Shown: positions 26,195 through 36,137, counted from the first letter of the stretch. The stretch: DNA of 64,000 nt from Joostella atrarenae (GCF_021764745.1 NZ_JAETXX010000001.1:992001-1056000), one strand, 5' to 3'. Notes: generated by a model not told the origin, from the sequence alone. Numbers and translations: made by a program.

Positions 26195-26823
26195 TGGAAG
26201 TAGCAGTTTTAGATATCAACGGAAAAGAAACTGGAAGAAAGGTAAGCCTTTCAAAATCAGTTTTTGGTGTAGAGCCTAGTACTCATGCTGTTTATTTAGA
26301 TGTTAAGCAGTATTTGGCGAATCAACGTCAAGGTACGCATAAAGCTAAAGAAAGAGCAGAGATCTCTGGTAGTACACGTAAGATAAAGAAGCAAAAAGGT
26401 ACTGGTACTGCGAGAGCAGGTAGTATTAAATCTCCTGTTTTTAGAGGAGGAGGTAGAATTTTTGGTCCTAGACCAAAAGATTATACTCAAAAGCTTAACA
26501 AAAACGTAAAGCGTCTTGCAAGAAGATCTGCGTTAACAATTAAAGCAGAAGAGAAATCAATTATTGTTTTAGAGGACTTCAATTTTGAAGCTCCAAAAAC
26601 AAAAAATTTCACTAATGTTTTGAAAGCTTTAGGGTTAGAAAATAAAAAATCCCTCTTTGTCTTGGGTGATTCAAATAATAATGTATATTTGTCGTCACGC
26701 AATTTAAAGACTTCTGAAGTTATAACTAGCTCAGAATTAAGTACTTACAAAATTGTTAATGCAACAAGTATAGTGCTTTTAGAGGGGTCTATTGAAGGAA
26801 TTGAGTCGAATTTAAGTAAATAA
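26194..26823 (+). CDS. rplD: 50S ribosomal protein L4
   Basis: A 209-residue L4, whose extended loop lines the peptide exit tunnel (RKIKKQKGTGTARAGSIKSP, then VFRGGGRIFGPRP). The start is the ATG at 26194, overlapping the L3 stop by one base. A longer frame starting at 26149 would add 15 unrelated residues read from within rplC and is rejected. In E. coli, L4 represses its own operon through the leader; the foldable leader before rplC makes a similar role possible here. Confidence 0.98.
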   Translation: MEVAVLDINGKETGRKVSLSKSVFGVEPSTHAVYLDVKQYLANQRQGTHKAKERAEISGSTRKIKKQKGTGTARAGSIKSPVFRGGGRIFGPRPKDYTQKLNKNVKRLARRSALTIKAEEKSIIVLEDFNFEAPKTKNFTNVLKALGLENKKSLFVLGDSNNNVYLSSRNLKTSEVITSSELSTYKIVNATSIVLLEGSIEGIESNLSK

Positions 26824-26829
26824 GAAACA

Positions 26830-27120
26830 ATGAGTGTATTAATAAAACCTATTATTACCGAAAAAGCAACCGCTGATAGCGAGTTGAATAATCGATATGG
26901 TTTCATTGTAGATACTAAGGCAAACAAGTTACAAATAAAGGATGCCGTTGAAGCAACTTATGGAGTTTCTGTTGAAAAAGTTCGTACAATGAATTATGGT
27001 CCTAAAAGAAGTACTCGCTACACGAAGACTGGTATTCAGCATGGTAAAACCAATGCAATTAAGAAAGCCATCATTCAGGTAGCTGAAGGGGATATTATTG
27101 ATTTTTATAATAATATATAA
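26830..27120 (+). CDS. rplW: 50S ribosomal protein L23
   Basis: A 96-residue L23, located at the polypeptide tunnel exit where trigger factor and the signal recognition particle dock. The pattern IIKPIITEKATADSE, then VDTKANKLQIKDAVE, then VEKVRTMNYGPKR is that of the family. The start is 6 bases after the rplD stop and rplB follows 14 bases later. Confidence 0.97.
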   Translation: MSVLIKPIITEKATADSELNNRYGFIVDTKANKLQIKDAVEATYGVSVEKVRTMNYGPKRSTRYTKTGIQHGKTNAIKKAIIQVAEGDIIDFYNNI

Positions 27121-27134
27121 GCTAAAGACAAGAA

Positions 27135-27959
27135 ATGTCAGTAAGAAAATTAAAACCAGTAACTCCTGGACAGCGATTTAGAGTAGTAAACGGATTTGAC
27201 GCGATTACTACTGACAAGCCGGAGAAGAGCTTGCTCTCTTCGTTAAAAAAGTCGGGAGGAAGAAACGGTCAAGGAAAAATGACTATGCGCTACTTAGGTG
27301 GTGGTCATAAGAAGAGATATCGTATGATTGATTTTAAAAGAGCTCAAGCTAATGTGGAGGCTACTGTAGAATCAATACAATACGATCCAAACAGAACTGC
27401 GTTTATTGCATTAATTACTTATAAAGGTGGAGAGAAGAGTTATATTATAGCTCAAAATGGTTTGCAAGTTGGTCAAACTGTTGTCTCTGGATCTGGAGTA
27501 GCTCCTGAAATAGGAAATGCAATGCCTTTAAGTGAGGTTCCATTAGGTACTATTATATCTTGTATTGAATTACGTCCTGGTCAAGGAGCTGTTATGGCTC
27601 GTTCGGCTGGTGCTTTTGCTCAGTTAATGGCAAGAGAAGGTAAGTATGCTACCGTGAAGCTTCCTTCTGGTGAAACAAGATTAGTGTTAGCAGGTTGTTT
27701 AGCTACAATCGGAGCTGTATCTAATTCAGATCATCAGTTAGTGGTTTCTGGTAAAGCGGGTAGAAAACGTTGGTTAGGAAGAAGACCTAGAACAAGACCA
27801 GTAGTAATGAACCCTGTCGATCACCCAATGGGAGGTGGAGAAGGTAAATCTTCTGGAGGTCATCCAAGATCAAGAAACGGAATACCTGCTAAAGGATTTA
27901 GAACAAGAGCTAAATCTAAAGCGAGTAATAAGTATATTATAGAACGTAGAAAGAAATAA
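27135..27959 (+). CDS. rplB: 50S ribosomal protein L2
   Basis: A 274-residue L2, required for subunit joining and peptidyl-transferase activity. Its conserved C-terminal loop with the critical histidine ([19 protein letters not shown]) is intact, as are [15 protein letters not shown] and KLPSGETR. It lies within the S10 cluster with an 11-base gap to rpsS. Confidence 0.98.
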   Translation: MSVRKLKPVTPGQRFRVVNGFDAITTDKPEKSLLSSLKKSGGRNGQGKMTMRYLGGGHKKRYRMIDFKRAQANVEATVESIQYDPNRTAFIALITYKGGEKSYIIAQNGLQVGQTVVSGSGVAPEIGNAMPLSEVPLGTIISCIELRPGQGAVMARSAGAFAQLMAREGKYATVKLPSGETRLVLAGCLATIGAVSNSDHQLVVSGKAGRKRWLGRRPRTRPVVMNPVDHPMGGGEGKSSGGHPRSRNGIPAKGFRTRAKSKASNKYIIERRKK

Positions 27960-27970
27960 AGTATTAAGAG

Positions 27971-28249
27971 ATGGCACGTTCACTAAAAAAAGGACCTTAC
28001 GTTCACTATAGTTTAGAGAAAAAAGTTCAACAAAATGTTGAGTCTGGTAAGAAGACAGTTATTAAGACCTGGTCTAGAGCATCTATGATTACTCCAGATT
28101 TTGTTGGTCAGACAATAGCTGTACATAATGGTCGCCAATTTGTTCCTGTTTATGTAACAGAGAATATGGTAGGGCATAAGTTAGGAGAATTTTCACCAAC
28201 AAGATCTTTTAGAGGTCATGCAGGTGCAAAAAATAAAGGAAAAAAATAA
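27971..28249 (+). CDS. rpsS: 30S ribosomal protein S19
   Basis: A 92-residue S19, a 30S head protein contacting S13 and the A-site tRNA region. The sequence [19 protein letters not shown], then [21 protein letters not shown], then [12 protein letters not shown] follows the family along its whole length. It sits between rplB (11 bases) and rplV (9 bases). Confidence 0.98.
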   Translation: MARSLKKGPYVHYSLEKKVQQNVESGKKTVIKTWSRASMITPDFVGQTIAVHNGRQFVPVYVTENMVGHKLGEFSPTRSFRGHAGAKNKGKK

Positions 28250-28258
28250 TAAGTAGCC

Positions 28259-28666
28259 ATGGGAGTTCGTAAAAGAGAAAGAGCAGAGCAAATAAAAGAA
28301 GCTAAGAAGAATCTAGCGTTTGCAAAGTTGAATAACTGCCCAACTTCACCTAGAAAAATGAGGCTAGTAGCTGATTTAGTTCGAGGGGAGAAAGTTGAGA
28401 AGGCGCTTGCTATTTTGAAATTTAACCAAAAAGAAGCATCTCGTCGTTTAGAGAAGTTGTTAGTTTCTGCAATAGCAAACTGGCAGTCTAAAAACGAAGA
28501 AGCAAGCTTAGAGGAGGCAGATTTATTTGTACAAGAGATTCGTGTGGATAGCGGAAGTATGTTGAAAAGACTACGTCCTGCACCACAAGGTCGCGCACAC
28601 AGAATAAGAAAACGTTCAAATCACGTTACAATAGTGGTTGGAGCTAAAAATAATACACAAAGTTAA
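28259..28666 (+). CDS. rplV: 50S ribosomal protein L22
   Basis: A 135-residue L22, longer than the 110 residues of E. coli because of a basic N-terminal extension of about 20 residues ([20 protein letters not shown]), a form usual in Bacteroidota. The core ([18 protein letters not shown]) and the tunnel-lining beta-hairpin ([20 protein letters not shown]) are complete. Macrolide-resistance changes in other species map to this hairpin; no deletion is seen. Confidence 0.97.
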   Translation: MGVRKRERAEQIKEAKKNLAFAKLNNCPTSPRKMRLVADLVRGEKVEKALAILKFNQKEASRRLEKLLVSAIANWQSKNEEASLEEADLFVQEIRVDSGSMLKRLRPAPQGRAHRIRKRSNHVTIVVGAKNNTQS

Positions 28667-28674
28667 GATAGAGT

Positions 28675-29400
28675 ATGGGACAGAAAACAAATCCGATCGG
28701 AAATCGCCTTGGTATCATTAGAGGATGGGAATCCAACTGGTATGGAGGTAATGACTATGGAGATAAACTTGCTGAAGATGATAAAATCAGAAAGTATATC
28801 CATGCTCGTTTATCTAAAGCTAGTGTATCTAGAGTAATTATTGAGCGTACGCTTAAACTTGTAACCGTTACTATCACTACGGCTCGCCCAGGTATCATTA
28901 TTGGTAAGGGTGGTCAAGAGGTAGACAAGTTAAAAGAAGAGCTTAAGAAAATTACAGACAAAGAGGTTCAAATTAACATCTTTGAGATTAAGAGACCTGA
29001 ATTAGATGCTAACCTTGTTGCTGCAAGTGTAGCTCGTCAGATTGAGAATAGAATTTCTTATAGACGTGCTATTAAGATGGCTATTGCCGCTGCAATGAGA
29101 ATGAATGCTGAAGGTATTAAAATTCAAATCTCAGGACGTTTAAATGGGGCAGAGATGGCTCGTTCAGAATCGTATAAAGATGGTAGAATTCCTTTGTCTA
29201 CATTTAGAGCTGACATTGATTACGCACTACATGAAGCTCATACTACTTATGGTAGATTGGGAATAAAAGTGTGGATCATGAAAGGCGAGGTATATGGTAA
29301 AAGAGAGCTTTCTCCGCTTGTTGGAATGTCTAAGAAGCAAGGGAAAGGCGGCAATAACAATGCCGGTGGTGGAGCTAGAAAATCTCGTCGTAGAAAGTAA
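28675..29400 (+). CDS. rpsC: 30S ribosomal protein S3
   Basis: A 241-residue S3 at the mRNA entry channel. The N-terminal [17 protein letters not shown], the KH-domain GxxG region ([17 protein letters not shown]) and the C-terminal domain ([18 protein letters not shown], then GKVWI-like [17 protein letters not shown]) are present. The tail is a Gly/Asn-rich basic extension ([20 protein letters not shown]). It lies 8 bases after rplV. Confidence 0.98.
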   Translation: MGQKTNPIGNRLGIIRGWESNWYGGNDYGDKLAEDDKIRKYIHARLSKASVSRVIIERTLKLVTVTITTARPGIIIGKGGQEVDKLKEELKKITDKEVQINIFEIKRPELDANLVAASVARQIENRISYRRAIKMAIAAAMRMNAEGIKIQISGRLNGAEMARSESYKDGRIPLSTFRADIDYALHEAHTTYGRLGIKVWIMKGEVYGKRELSPLVGMSKKQGKGGNNNAGGGARKSRRRK

Positions 29401-29420
29401 TTTTTTAAAGAAAAAGAAAA

Positions 29421-29840
29421 ATGTTACAGCCGAAAAGAACAAAATACCGTAAGCAGCAGAAAGGCCGTATGAAAGGTCTTTCTCAAAGAGGGCATGAACT
29501 TTCAAATGGTATGTTTGGTATAAAATCAATGGATTCATCATTTATCACAGCGCGTCAAATTGAAGCTGCTCGTGTTGCTGCCACTCGTTTTATGAAAAGA
29601 GAAGGTCAGTTATGGATCAAAATATTTCCAGACAAGCCTATTACAAAGAAACCTCTTGAGGTGCGTATGGGTAAAGGAAAAGGTGCTCCAGAATATTGGG
29701 CAGCTGTGGTTAAGCCAGGTAGAATTATGTTTGAAATAGGTGGTGTACCTATGGATGTTGCTAAAGAAGCTTTAAGGCTTGCGGCACAGAAACTACCTGT
29801 TAAAACAAAGTTTATTGTAGCTAGAGATTATTCAGCTTAA
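29421..29840 (+). CDS. rplP: 50S ribosomal protein L16
   Basis: A 139-residue L16, which helps position the A-site tRNA in the 50S subunit. [19 protein letters not shown], then [15 protein letters not shown] and [20 protein letters not shown] are family hallmarks, including the conserved arginine loop at about residue 80. It follows rpsC by 20 bases. Confidence 0.98.
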   Translation: MLQPKRTKYRKQQKGRMKGLSQRGHELSNGMFGIKSMDSSFITARQIEAARVAATRFMKREGQLWIKIFPDKPITKKPLEVRMGKGKGAPEYWAAVVKPGRIMFEIGGVPMDVAKEALRLAAQKLPVKTKFIVARDYSA

Positions 29841-29855
29841 TTAATTAAGAAGATT

Positions 29856-30047
29856 ATGAAACAATCAGAAATTAGAGAATTTTCTACTGCTGAGCTACAA
29901 GAACAGCTTGGTATTGTTAAGAAACAATATGCAGATTTAAAATTAGCTCATGCCATTACACCATTGGAAAATCCACTTCAGTTGAGACATACTAGAAGAA
30001 CGGTGGCTAGAGTGGCGACGGAGCTTACTAAAAGAGAATTACAATAA
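29856..30047 (+). CDS. rpmC: 50S ribosomal protein L29
   Basis: A 63-residue L29, a two-helix protein near the tunnel exit. [18 protein letters not shown] and the [18 protein letters not shown] helix match the family. It is in the standard L16-L29-S17 order, with rpsQ 16 bases downstream. Confidence 0.96.
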   Translation: MKQSEIREFSTAELQEQLGIVKKQYADLKLAHAITPLENPLQLRHTRRTVARVATELTKRELQ

Positions 30048-30063
30048 TTCGATTCTGCTAGAA

Positions 30064-30321
30064 ATGGAAAATAGAAATTTAAGAAAAGAGAGAATAGGAG
30101 TTGTTACTAGTAACAAAATGCAGAAATCAATTGTGGTTTCTGAGGTAAAACGAGTAAAGCACCCTATGTACGGTAAGTTCGTGTTAAAAACTAAGAAATA
30201 TGTTGCGCACGACGAAAAAGACGATTGCAATATTGGTGATACAGTAAAGATCATGGAAACAAGACCTTTAAGTAAAACTAAATGTTGGAGATTAGTTGAA
30301 ATCATTGAAAGAGCTAAGTAA
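30064..30321 (+). CDS. rpsQ: 30S ribosomal protein S17
   Basis: An 85-residue S17, an OB-fold protein that binds the 5' domain of 16S r[19 protein letters not shown], then [19 protein letters not shown] and [20 protein letters not shown] are characteristic. It starts 16 bases after rpmC and ends 2 bases before rplN. Confidence 0.97.
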   Translation: MENRNLRKERIGVVTSNKMQKSIVVSEVKRVKHPMYGKFVLKTKKYVAHDEKDDCNIGDTVKIMETRPLSKTKCWRLVEIIERAK

Positions 30322-30323
30322 TT

Positions 30324-30692
30324 ATGGTACAACAAGAATCAAGATTAAAAGTAGCAGATAACACGGGAGCTAAAGAAGTTTTAACTATCCGTGTACTGGG
30401 AGGTACTAAACGAAGATATGCTTCAGTAGGGGACAAAATTGTTGTTACCGTTAAAGATTCTACTCCTAACGGAAACGTTAAGAAGGGTCAGGTATCTACA
30501 GCAGTTGTTGTTCGTACTAGAAAAGAAGTAAGAAGACCAGATGGTTCTTACATTCGTTTTGATGATAATGCTTGTGTGCTTCTTAACCCTGCAGGTGAAA
30601 TGCGCGGAACTCGTGTGTTTGGACCAGTAGCAAGAGAATTGCGTGATAAGCAGTTTATGAAAATTGTATCATTAGCTCCAGAGGTGCTTTAA
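30324..30692 (+). CDS. rplN: 50S ribosomal protein L14
   Basis: A 122-residue L14 at the subunit interface. [20 protein letters not shown], then [20 protein letters not shown] and [13 protein letters not shown] are diagnostic. It follows rpsQ by 2 bases and precedes rplX by 11 bases. It is commonly taken as the first gene of the spc group, but here it is continuous with the S10 group. Confidence 0.98.
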   Translation: MVQQESRLKVADNTGAKEVLTIRVLGGTKRRYASVGDKIVVTVKDSTPNGNVKKGQVSTAVVVRTRKEVRRPDGSYIRFDDNACVLLNPAGEMRGTRVFGPVARELRDKQFMKIVSLAPEVL

Positions 30693-30703
30693 TACATTAA
30701 GAG

Positions 30704-31018
30704 ATGATAAAACTAAAGATAAAATCAGGAGATACTGTAAGAGTAATAGCTGGAGAACATAAAGGTTCAGAAGGTCAAGTACTTAAAGTAAATCGTGAAA
30801 AGAACAAAGCGATAGTTGAGGGAGTTAATCTTGTGTCTAAACATGAGAAGCCAAGTGCTAAAAACCCTCAAGGTGGTATCGTTAAGAAAGAAGCGCTTAT
30901 TCATATATCTAATTTGTCGTTAATTGATCCTAAATCAGGAGAAACTACAAGAGTAGGTTACGAGGAAAGAGATGGTAAGAAAGTGAGATTTTCGAAAAAA
31001 TCTAATGAAGTAATTTAA
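30704..31018 (+). CDS. rplX: 50S ribosomal protein L24
   Basis: A 104-residue L24 with an N-terminal KOW motif ([20 protein letters not shown]). It is an assembly initiator of the 50S subunit near the tunnel exit. [20 protein letters not shown] and the C-terminal basic tail match the family. Gaps are 11 bases to rplN and 2 bases to rplE. Confidence 0.97.
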   Translation: MIKLKIKSGDTVRVIAGEHKGSEGQVLKVNREKNKAIVEGVNLVSKHEKPSAKNPQGGIVKKEALIHISNLSLIDPKSGETTRVGYEERDGKKVRFSKKSNEVI

Positions 31019-31020
31019 TT

Positions 31021-31572
31021 ATGGCTTACATTCCAAGATTAAAACAAGAGTATAAAGAAAGAATAGTTTCTGCTCTTACAGAAGAGTTTAGTTACACTAA
31101 CATTATGCAAGTGCCTAAACTGGAAAAGATTGTTATTAGCCGTGGAGTTGGTGCAGCTGTTGCAGATAAGAAGCTAATCGACTACGCAGTAGATGAGTTA
31201 TCTAGAATTTCTGGACAGAAAGCAGTATCAACAATGTCTAAAAAAGATGTCGCGTCTTTTAAATTACGTAAAGGTATGCCAATTGGGGCTAAAGTTACTT
31301 TACGTGGAGAAAGAATGTACGAATTCTTAGATAGATTGATTACTTCTGCATTGCCAAGAGTAAGAGATTTTAATGGTATCAAGGCTAATGGTTTTGATGG
31401 TCGTGGAAATTATAACCTTGGAGTTACCGAGCAGATTATTTTTCCAGAGATCAATATCGATAAAGTTAACAAAGTAGCAGGTATGGATATTACCTTTGTT
31501 ACTACTGCTGACACCGATAAGGAAGCAAAATCATTATTAAGCGAATTAGGATTACCTTTTAAAAAGAACTAG
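31021..31572 (+). CDS. rplE: 50S ribosomal protein L5
   Basis: A 183-residue L5, which binds 5S rRNA and touches the P-site t[19 protein letters not shown], then [20 protein letters not shown] and [20 protein letters not shown] are conserved. Its start codon lies 2 bases after rplX. In E. coli, S8 acts near the rplE start; here the only clear hairpin of this kind lies before rpsH instead. Confidence 0.98.
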   Translation: MAYIPRLKQEYKERIVSALTEEFSYTNIMQVPKLEKIVISRGVGAAVADKKLIDYAVDELSRISGQKAVSTMSKKDVASFKLRKGMPIGAKVTLRGERMYEFLDRLITSALPRVRDFNGIKANGFDGRGNYNLGVTEQIIFPEINIDKVNKVAGMDITFVTTADTDKEAKSLLSELGLPFKKN

Positions 31573-31573
31573 T

Positions 31574-31843
31574 ATGGCTAAAGAATCAATGAAAGCCCGT
31601 GAGGTGAAAAGACAAAAAATGGTAGATAAGTATGCTGAGAAAAGAAAAGCTTTGAAAGAAGCTGGAGATTACGAAGCATTACAAAAATTACCAAAAAATG
31701 CTTCTCCAGTACGTTTACACAACCGTTGTAAATTAACTGGAAGACCTAGAGGGTACATGCGTACTTTTGGGATTTCTCGTGTAACATTTAGAGAAATGGC
31801 AAATAACGGTCTGATCCCAGGGGTTAAAAAAGCAAGTTGGTAA
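31574..31843 (+). CDS. rpsN: 30S ribosomal protein S14 (zinc-free form)
   Basis: An 89-residue S14 of the long, zinc-independent type: the four zinc-binding cysteines of the short form (CxxC...CxxC) are missing, and only one Cys remains ([17 protein letters not shown]). The C-terminal [18 protein letters not shown] and KKASW are typical. It follows rplE by one base. A 58-base spacer with a hairpin separates it from rpsH. Confidence 0.97.
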   Translation: MAKESMKAREVKRQKMVDKYAEKRKALKEAGDYEALQKLPKNASPVRLHNRCKLTGRPRGYMRTFGISRVTFREMANNGLIPGVKKASW

Positions 31844-31853
31844 AAATTTAACT

Positions 31854-31887
31854 GGTGATAAGTTCAGTTTTACTGAAAACTATTACC
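31854..31887 (+). promoter_or_regulatory. Hairpin between rpsN and rpsH (candidate S8-binding site)
   Basis: GGTGATA (31854-31860) pairs with TATTACC (31881-31887), one G-U. After an asymmetric internal loop (AG opposite AAC), TTCAGT (31863-31868) pairs with ACTGAA (31872-31877) over a TTT loop. There is no T-run, so it is not a terminator. It stands 14 bases before the rpsH ATG in a cluster where most gaps are under 25 bases. Confidence 0.5.
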
Positions 31888-31901
31888 GCAAATAAATATA
31901 G

Positions 31902-32300
31902 ATGTATACAGATCCTATAGCAGATTATTTAACAAGAATTAGAAACGCTAACAGCGCTGGTCACAGAGTGGTAGAAATACCTTCTTCTAATTTGAAAAAA
32001 GACATGACTAAAATATTATTCGAACAAGGATATATTTTAAGTTATAAATTTGAAGAGAATTCAGTTCAAGGAAGTATTAAGATAGCTTTGAAATATGATA
32101 AGCTAACTAAAGAGCCTGTGATTAAAAAGCTGAAGCGTGTGAGTACACCCGGATTACGTAAGTATGTCGGTAAAGATGAACTTCCTAGAGTTTTAAACGG
32201 ACTTGGTATTGCTATTATCTCTACTTCTCACGGAGTTATGACGAGTAAGCAAGCTAAGCTTGAGAGTGTAGGTGGTGAAGTTTTATGTTTCGTTTACTAA
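31902..32300 (+). CDS. rpsH: 30S ribosomal protein S8
   Basis: A 132-residue S8, a primary binder of the 16S rRNA central domain. MYTDPIADYLTRIRNANSAG, the central basic segment and the C-terminal GIAIISTSHGVMTSKQAK are typical. S8 represses the spc operon in E. coli by binding mRNA that mimics its rRNA site. The hairpin directly upstream is a candidate target. Confidence 0.98.
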   Translation: MYTDPIADYLTRIRNANSAGHRVVEIPSSNLKKDMTKILFEQGYILSYKFEENSVQGSIKIALKYDKLTKEPVIKKLKRVSTPGLRKYVGKDELPRVLNGLGIAIISTSHGVMTSKQAKLESVGGEVLCFVY

Positions 32301-32319
32301 TTTATAAAGACAAGAAGAA

Positions 32320-32865
32320 ATGTCAAGAATAGGTAATAGTCCAATAGCAATTCCTGAGGGAGTTACTATAGATATAAAAGAAGACGAAGTTACCGTAAAA
32401 GGTAAACTTGGAGAATTAAAACAAACTTTTACTTCTGATATAACTATCAAGATAGAAGAAGGAAATGTTATTTTAGAACGTTCTTCAGATTTAAAAAACG
32501 TTAAAGCCAAACACGGTCTATATAGATCATTAATCAACAATATGGTTGAGGGTGTTTCAAATGGTTTTACTAAAGAGTTAGAATTAGTTGGAGTTGGATA
32601 TAGAGCTAGCAACCAAGGTCAGAGATTAGATTTGGCAGTTGGTTTTTCGCATAACATTGTTATCGATTTAGCTCCTGAGGTTAAAGTGGAAACTGTCTCA
32701 GAGAAAGGTAAAAATCCAATCGTTAAACTAACATCGTTCGATAAGCAATTAGTTGGTCAAGTAGCAGCTAAGATCCGTTCTTTCCGTAAGCCAGAGCCTT
32801 ACAAAGGAAAAGGAATCAAGTTTGTTGGAGAGCAATTAAGAAGAAAAGCAGGTAAATCAGCTTAA
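32320..32865 (+). CDS. rplF: 50S ribosomal protein L6
   Basis: A 181-residue L6 made of two similar domains near the factor-binding site. [18 protein letters not shown], then [20 protein letters not shown] and the C-terminal [20 protein letters not shown] are diagnostic. It follows rpsH by 19 bases and precedes rplR by 11 bases. Confidence 0.98.
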   Translation: MSRIGNSPIAIPEGVTIDIKEDEVTVKGKLGELKQTFTSDITIKIEEGNVILERSSDLKNVKAKHGLYRSLINNMVEGVSNGFTKELELVGVGYRASNQGQRLDLAVGFSHNIVIDLAPEVKVETVSEKGKNPIVKLTSFDKQLVGQVAAKIRSFRKPEPYKGKGIKFVGEQLRRKAGKSA

Positions 32866-32876
32866 TAATTAGCAGT

Positions 32877-33233
32877 ATGGCATTATCAAAGACTGAAAGA
32901 AGACAAAGGATTAAAAACAGAATCCGTAAGGTTGTTTCTGGAACAGAAGCAAGACCTAGATTGGCTGTTTTTAGAAGTAATAAAGAAATTTATGCTCAAT
33001 TGATAGATGACGTAACAGGGAAAACTTTGTTAGCAGCATCATCAAGAGATAAAGAAATTAGTTCTGCAAAAGGTACTAACACTGAAATAGCTGCTCTTGT
33101 AGGGAAAGCTATTGCAGAGAAAGCAAAAAGCGCTGGATTTGAAGCTGTCTCTTTTGATAGAGGTGGTTACTTATATCACGGTAGAGTAAAATCATTAGCA
33201 GATGGTGCTAGAGAAGCAGGACTTAAATTCTAA
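32877..33233 (+). CDS. rplR: 50S ribosomal protein L18
   Basis: A 118-residue L18, a 5S rRNA-binding protein. [20 protein letters not shown], then [18 protein letters not shown] and the C-terminal [20 protein letters not shown] match the family. It starts 11 bases after rplF and ends 6 bases before rpsE. Confidence 0.97.
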   Translation: MALSKTERRQRIKNRIRKVVSGTEARPRLAVFRSNKEIYAQLIDDVTGKTLLAASSRDKEISSAKGTNTEIAALVGKAIAEKAKSAGFEAVSFDRGGYLYHGRVKSLADGAREAGLKF

Positions 33234-33239
33234 GAAATT

Positions 33240-33764
33240 ATGTATCAAGATTATAAAAACGTAGAATTAGTAAAACCTGGTGGACTTGATTTGAAAGATC
33301 GTCTAGTAGGAGTACAAAGAGTTACTAAAGTTACTAAGGGAGGTAGAGCTTTCGGATTTTCTGCAATTGTTGTTGTAGGAGATGAGAATGGTGTTGTAGG
33401 TCATGGATTAGGAAAATCTAAAGATGTAGCTAGCGCTATTTCTAAGGCTGTTGAAGATGCTAAGAAAAATCTAGTTCGTATCCCTCTTAACAAAGGTACA
33501 TTGCCTCATGAGCAAAAAGGGAAATACGGTGGTGCAAGAGTTTACATTCAACCAGCTTCACATGGTACCGGAGTAATTGCAGGTGGTGCATTACGTGCGG
33601 TATTAGAGGCAGTTGGAGTACAAGACGTACTATCTAAATCTCAAGGTTCTTCTAACCCTCATAACGTTGTTAAAGCAACTTTTGATGCTTTATTACGTTT
33701 AAGAGATGCTAGAACAATCGCAAAGCAAAGAGGAATTTCTTTAGAAAAAGTTTTTAAAGGATAA
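33240..33764 (+). CDS. rpsE: 30S ribosomal protein S5
   Basis: A 174-residue S5, which helps decoding fidelity and mRNA unwinding. The N-terminal [20 protein letters not shown], the [20 protein letters not shown] strand and [17 protein letters not shown] are conserved. The spectinomycin-site loop (VTKGGRAF) shows no insertion or deletion. The gap to rpmD is 12 bases. Confidence 0.98.
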   Translation: MYQDYKNVELVKPGGLDLKDRLVGVQRVTKVTKGGRAFGFSAIVVVGDENGVVGHGLGKSKDVASAISKAVEDAKKNLVRIPLNKGTLPHEQKGKYGGARVYIQPASHGTGVIAGGALRAVLEAVGVQDVLSKSQGSSNPHNVVKATFDALLRLRDARTIAKQRGISLEKVFKG

Positions 33765-33776
33765 ATCAAGGATATC

Positions 33777-33956
33777 ATGGAAAAAATAAAAGTTACACAA
33801 GTAAAGAGCAGCATAAAACGCCCTGAGAGACAAAAAAGAACTTTAACGGCTCTAGGTCTTAAAGGAATTGGTCAAGTAGTGGAACATGATGCGACGCCAA
33901 ACATCCTTGGTATGGTAAAAAAAGTAGAACACTTAGTTTCTTATGAAGAAGCTTAA
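33777..33956 (+). CDS. rpmD: 50S ribosomal protein L30
   Basis: A 59-residue protein, short enough to be missed by length cut-offs. It reads MEKIKVTQVKSSIKRPERQ, then RTLTALGLKGIGQVVEHD and NILGMVKKVEHLVSYEEA, which is L30 over its whole length. It lies in the standard position between rpsE (12 bases upstream) and rplO (13 bases downstream, using the rplO start chosen here). Confidence 0.96.
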   Translation: MEKIKVTQVKSSIKRPERQKRTLTALGLKGIGQVVEHDATPNILGMVKKVEHLVSYEEA

Positions 33957-33969
33957 TAACAATATCGTT

Positions 33970-34422
33970 ATGAATTTAAGTAACTTACAACCAGCTGAAG
34001 GTTCAGTACATAGAGACGGAAAAAGAGTAGGACGTGGTCAAGGTTCTGGTAAAGGTGGTACTGCCACTAGAGGACATAAAGGAGCTAAATCCCGTTCAGG
34101 ATACTCTAAGAAAATTGGTTTCGAAGGAGGGCAAATGCCACTTCAAAGACGTGTACCTAAGTTTGGTTTTACTAACATCAACAGAAAGGAATACACAGGG
34201 ATCAATTTAAACAAGTTACAGGAGTTGGTTGATAAAGGTGTTATAAAAGACACTGTAGATTTAGAAGTTTTAGTTAGCAACAATGTTGTTAAACCTTCAT
34301 CATTAGTTAAAATATTAGGTGGTGGAGAACTAAAAGCTAAATTAAAAATATCAGTACATAAATTTACCGCCAGTGCAAAAGCAGCTATCGAAGCAGCAGG
34401 AGGTGAAGCAGTAAGTTTATAA
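33970..34422 (+). CDS. rplO: 50S ribosomal protein L15
   Basis: A 150-residue L15, a late-assembly 50S protein. MNLSNLQPAEGSVHRDGKRV is the family start, followed by the Gly/Lys-rich GRGQGSGKGGTATRGHKGAK and FEGGQMPLQRRVPKFGF. The ATG at 33970 is chosen over one at 33943 because the longer version would overlap rpmD and add nine residues not seen in the family. secY follows after 13 bases. Confidence 0.97.
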   Translation: MNLSNLQPAEGSVHRDGKRVGRGQGSGKGGTATRGHKGAKSRSGYSKKIGFEGGQMPLQRRVPKFGFTNINRKEYTGINLNKLQELVDKGVIKDTVDLEVLVSNNVVKPSSLVKILGGGELKAKLKISVHKFTASAKAAIEAAGGEAVSL

Positions 34423-34435
34423 CCAACAAGTAACC

Positions 34436-35791
34436 ATGAAGAAATTTATTGAGACATTAAGCAATATTTGGAAAATTGAAGAACTAAAGGGTAGGATTTT
34501 AATTACCCTTGGTCTTCTATTAGTATACCGTTTCGGTGCACAAGTTGTTTTACCAGGTATTGATACACAACAATTAGCAGAATTATCGTCTAGAACAGAT
34601 GGTGGAGGACTATTAGGTATCTTAAATGCATTTACTGGAGGAGCGTTTGCTAATGCTTCTTTCTTTGCTTTAGGAATTATGCCTTATATTTCTGCATCTA
34701 TTGTGGTGCAGTTAATGGGATTGGCTATTCCTTACCTTCAGAAATTACAAAAAGAAGGTGAGAGTGGTCGTAAAACATTAAACCAGATTACAAGATGGCT
34801 AACAATCGGAATTTGTTTGGTACAAGCACCAGCTTACCTATATTCATTAGGTTCTTTAGGTGTTCCAGACAGTGCTTTTATGTTAGGTAAAGGTCTAGAC
34901 TTTATGATACCTGCAGTTTTAATCTTAGTTACAGGAACGATTTTCGCAATGTGGTTAGGAGAAAAAATTACAGATAAAGGTATTGGTAACGGTATTTCTC
35001 TACTTATTATGGTTGGGATTATCGCTAGAATGCCACAATCATTTGTACAAGAGTTTGTCTCTAGAACAGCAGGTTCGAACGGAGGATTAATGTTGATATT
35101 GATTGAATTGATTTTATGGTTTGTTGTAATTCTAGCATGTATCATGTTGGTAATGGCAACTAGACAAATTCCAGTTCAATATGCAAGAAGAACAGCTTCT
35201 GGAGGCTATGAAAAGAATGTTTTTGGGTCTAGACAGTACATTCCATTAAAATTAAATGCCTCTGGTGTTATGCCAATTATATTCGCGCAAGCAATTATGT
35301 TTGCTCCTGCATATGTAGGTAGAATAGGGGCTTTGAAGGATACTGGTGCTGGTCAATGGTTGCAAACGGAGTTTAGTAATATCTTTGGATTTTGGTACAA
35401 TTTAGTTTTTGCGCTATTAATCATAATATTTACGTATTTTTACACCGCAATTACAGTACCGACAAATAAAATGGCTGATGATCTAAAGAGAAGTGGTGGA
35501 TTTATTCCAGGGATTCGTCCAGGAAAAGAAACCTCAGATTATTTAGATAAGATAATGTCTCTAATTACGTTTCCAGGTTCTTTATTCTTAGCAGTAATAG
35601 CAGTATTACCAGCTATAGTTGTTAAAGTAATGGGAGTGCAACAAGGTTGGGCATTGTTTTATGGTGGTACATCATTACTAATTTTAGTAGGTGTGGCTAT
35701 CGATACAATGCAACAAGTTAATTCATACTTGTTGAACAGGCATTATGATGGCTTGATGAAAACAGGTAAAAATAGAAAAGTTGTAGCTTAA
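34436..35791 (+). CDS. secY: Preprotein translocase subunit SecY
   Basis: The 451-residue channel subunit of the Sec translocon in the inner membrane. About ten transmembrane segments are visible. The plug/N-terminal region [17 protein letters not shown], the family signature segment [15 protein letters not shown], the cytosolic loop [20 protein letters not shown] and the late [18 protein letters not shown] are conserved. It is placed between rplO and infA; the adk and map genes found here in many bacteria are absent. Confidence 0.98.
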   Translation: MKKFIETLSNIWKIEELKGRILITLGLLLVYRFGAQVVLPGIDTQQLAELSSRTDGGGLLGILNAFTGGAFANASFFALGIMPYISASIVVQLMGLAIPYLQKLQKEGESGRKTLNQITRWLTIGICLVQAPAYLYSLGSLGVPDSAFMLGKGLDFMIPAVLILVTGTIFAMWLGEKITDKGIGNGISLLIMVGIIARMPQSFVQEFVSRTAGSNGGLMLILIELILWFVVILACIMLVMATRQIPVQYARRTASGGYEKNVFGSRQYIPLKLNASGVMPIIFAQAIMFAPAYVGRIGALKDTGAGQWLQTEFSNIFGFWYNLVFALLIIIFTYFYTAITVPTNKMADDLKRSGGFIPGIRPGKETSDYLDKIMSLITFPGSLFLAVIAVLPAIVVKVMGVQQGWALFYGGTSLLILVGVAIDTMQQVNSYLLNRHYDGLMKTGKNRKVVA

Positions 35792-35793
35792 TT

Positions 35794-36009
35794 ATGGCAA
35801 AACAGCCCGCAATAGAACAAGATGGAAGTATAATCGAAGCATTGTCTAATGCAATGTTTCGTGTAGAATTAGAGAATGGTCACGTCGTGACGGCTCATAT
35901 TTCTGGTAAAATGCGTATGCATTATATTAAGTTGTTACCAGGAGACAAGGTTAAACTTGAGATGAGTCCTTATGACTTAACTAAAGCAAGAATTACTTAT
36001 AGATATTAA
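35794..36009 (+). CDS. infA: Translation initiation factor IF-1
   Basis: A 71-residue OB-fold protein that binds the 30S A site during initiation. [20 protein letters not shown], then [20 protein letters not shown] and [15 protein letters not shown] are diagnostic. It starts 2 bases after the secY stop and precedes rpmJ by 8 bases. Confidence 0.98.
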   Translation: MAKQPAIEQDGSIIEALSNAMFRVELENGHVVTAHISGKMRMHYIKLLPGDKVKLEMSPYDLTKARITYRY

Positions 36010-36017
36010 ATAGAGAT

Positions 36018-36134
36018 ATGAAAGTAAGAGCATCAATAAAAAAGAGAAGTCCCGAGTGCAAGATTGTACGTAGAAAGGGAAGATTGTATGTAATTAATAA
36101 AAAGAATCCTAGATTTAAACAAAGACAAGGATAA
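36018..36134 (+). CDS. rpmJ: 50S ribosomal protein L36 (zinc-free form)
   Basis: A 38-residue protein: [20 protein letters not shown], then [18 protein letters not shown]. This is L36 over its full length. Of the four zinc ligands of the classical form only one Cys is left, so it is the zinc-independent version. It lies in the normal place between infA (8 bases) and rpsM (3 bases). Confidence 0.96.
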   Translation: MKVRASIKKRSPECKIVRRKGRLYVINKKNPRFKQRQG

Positions 36135-36137
36135 GTT

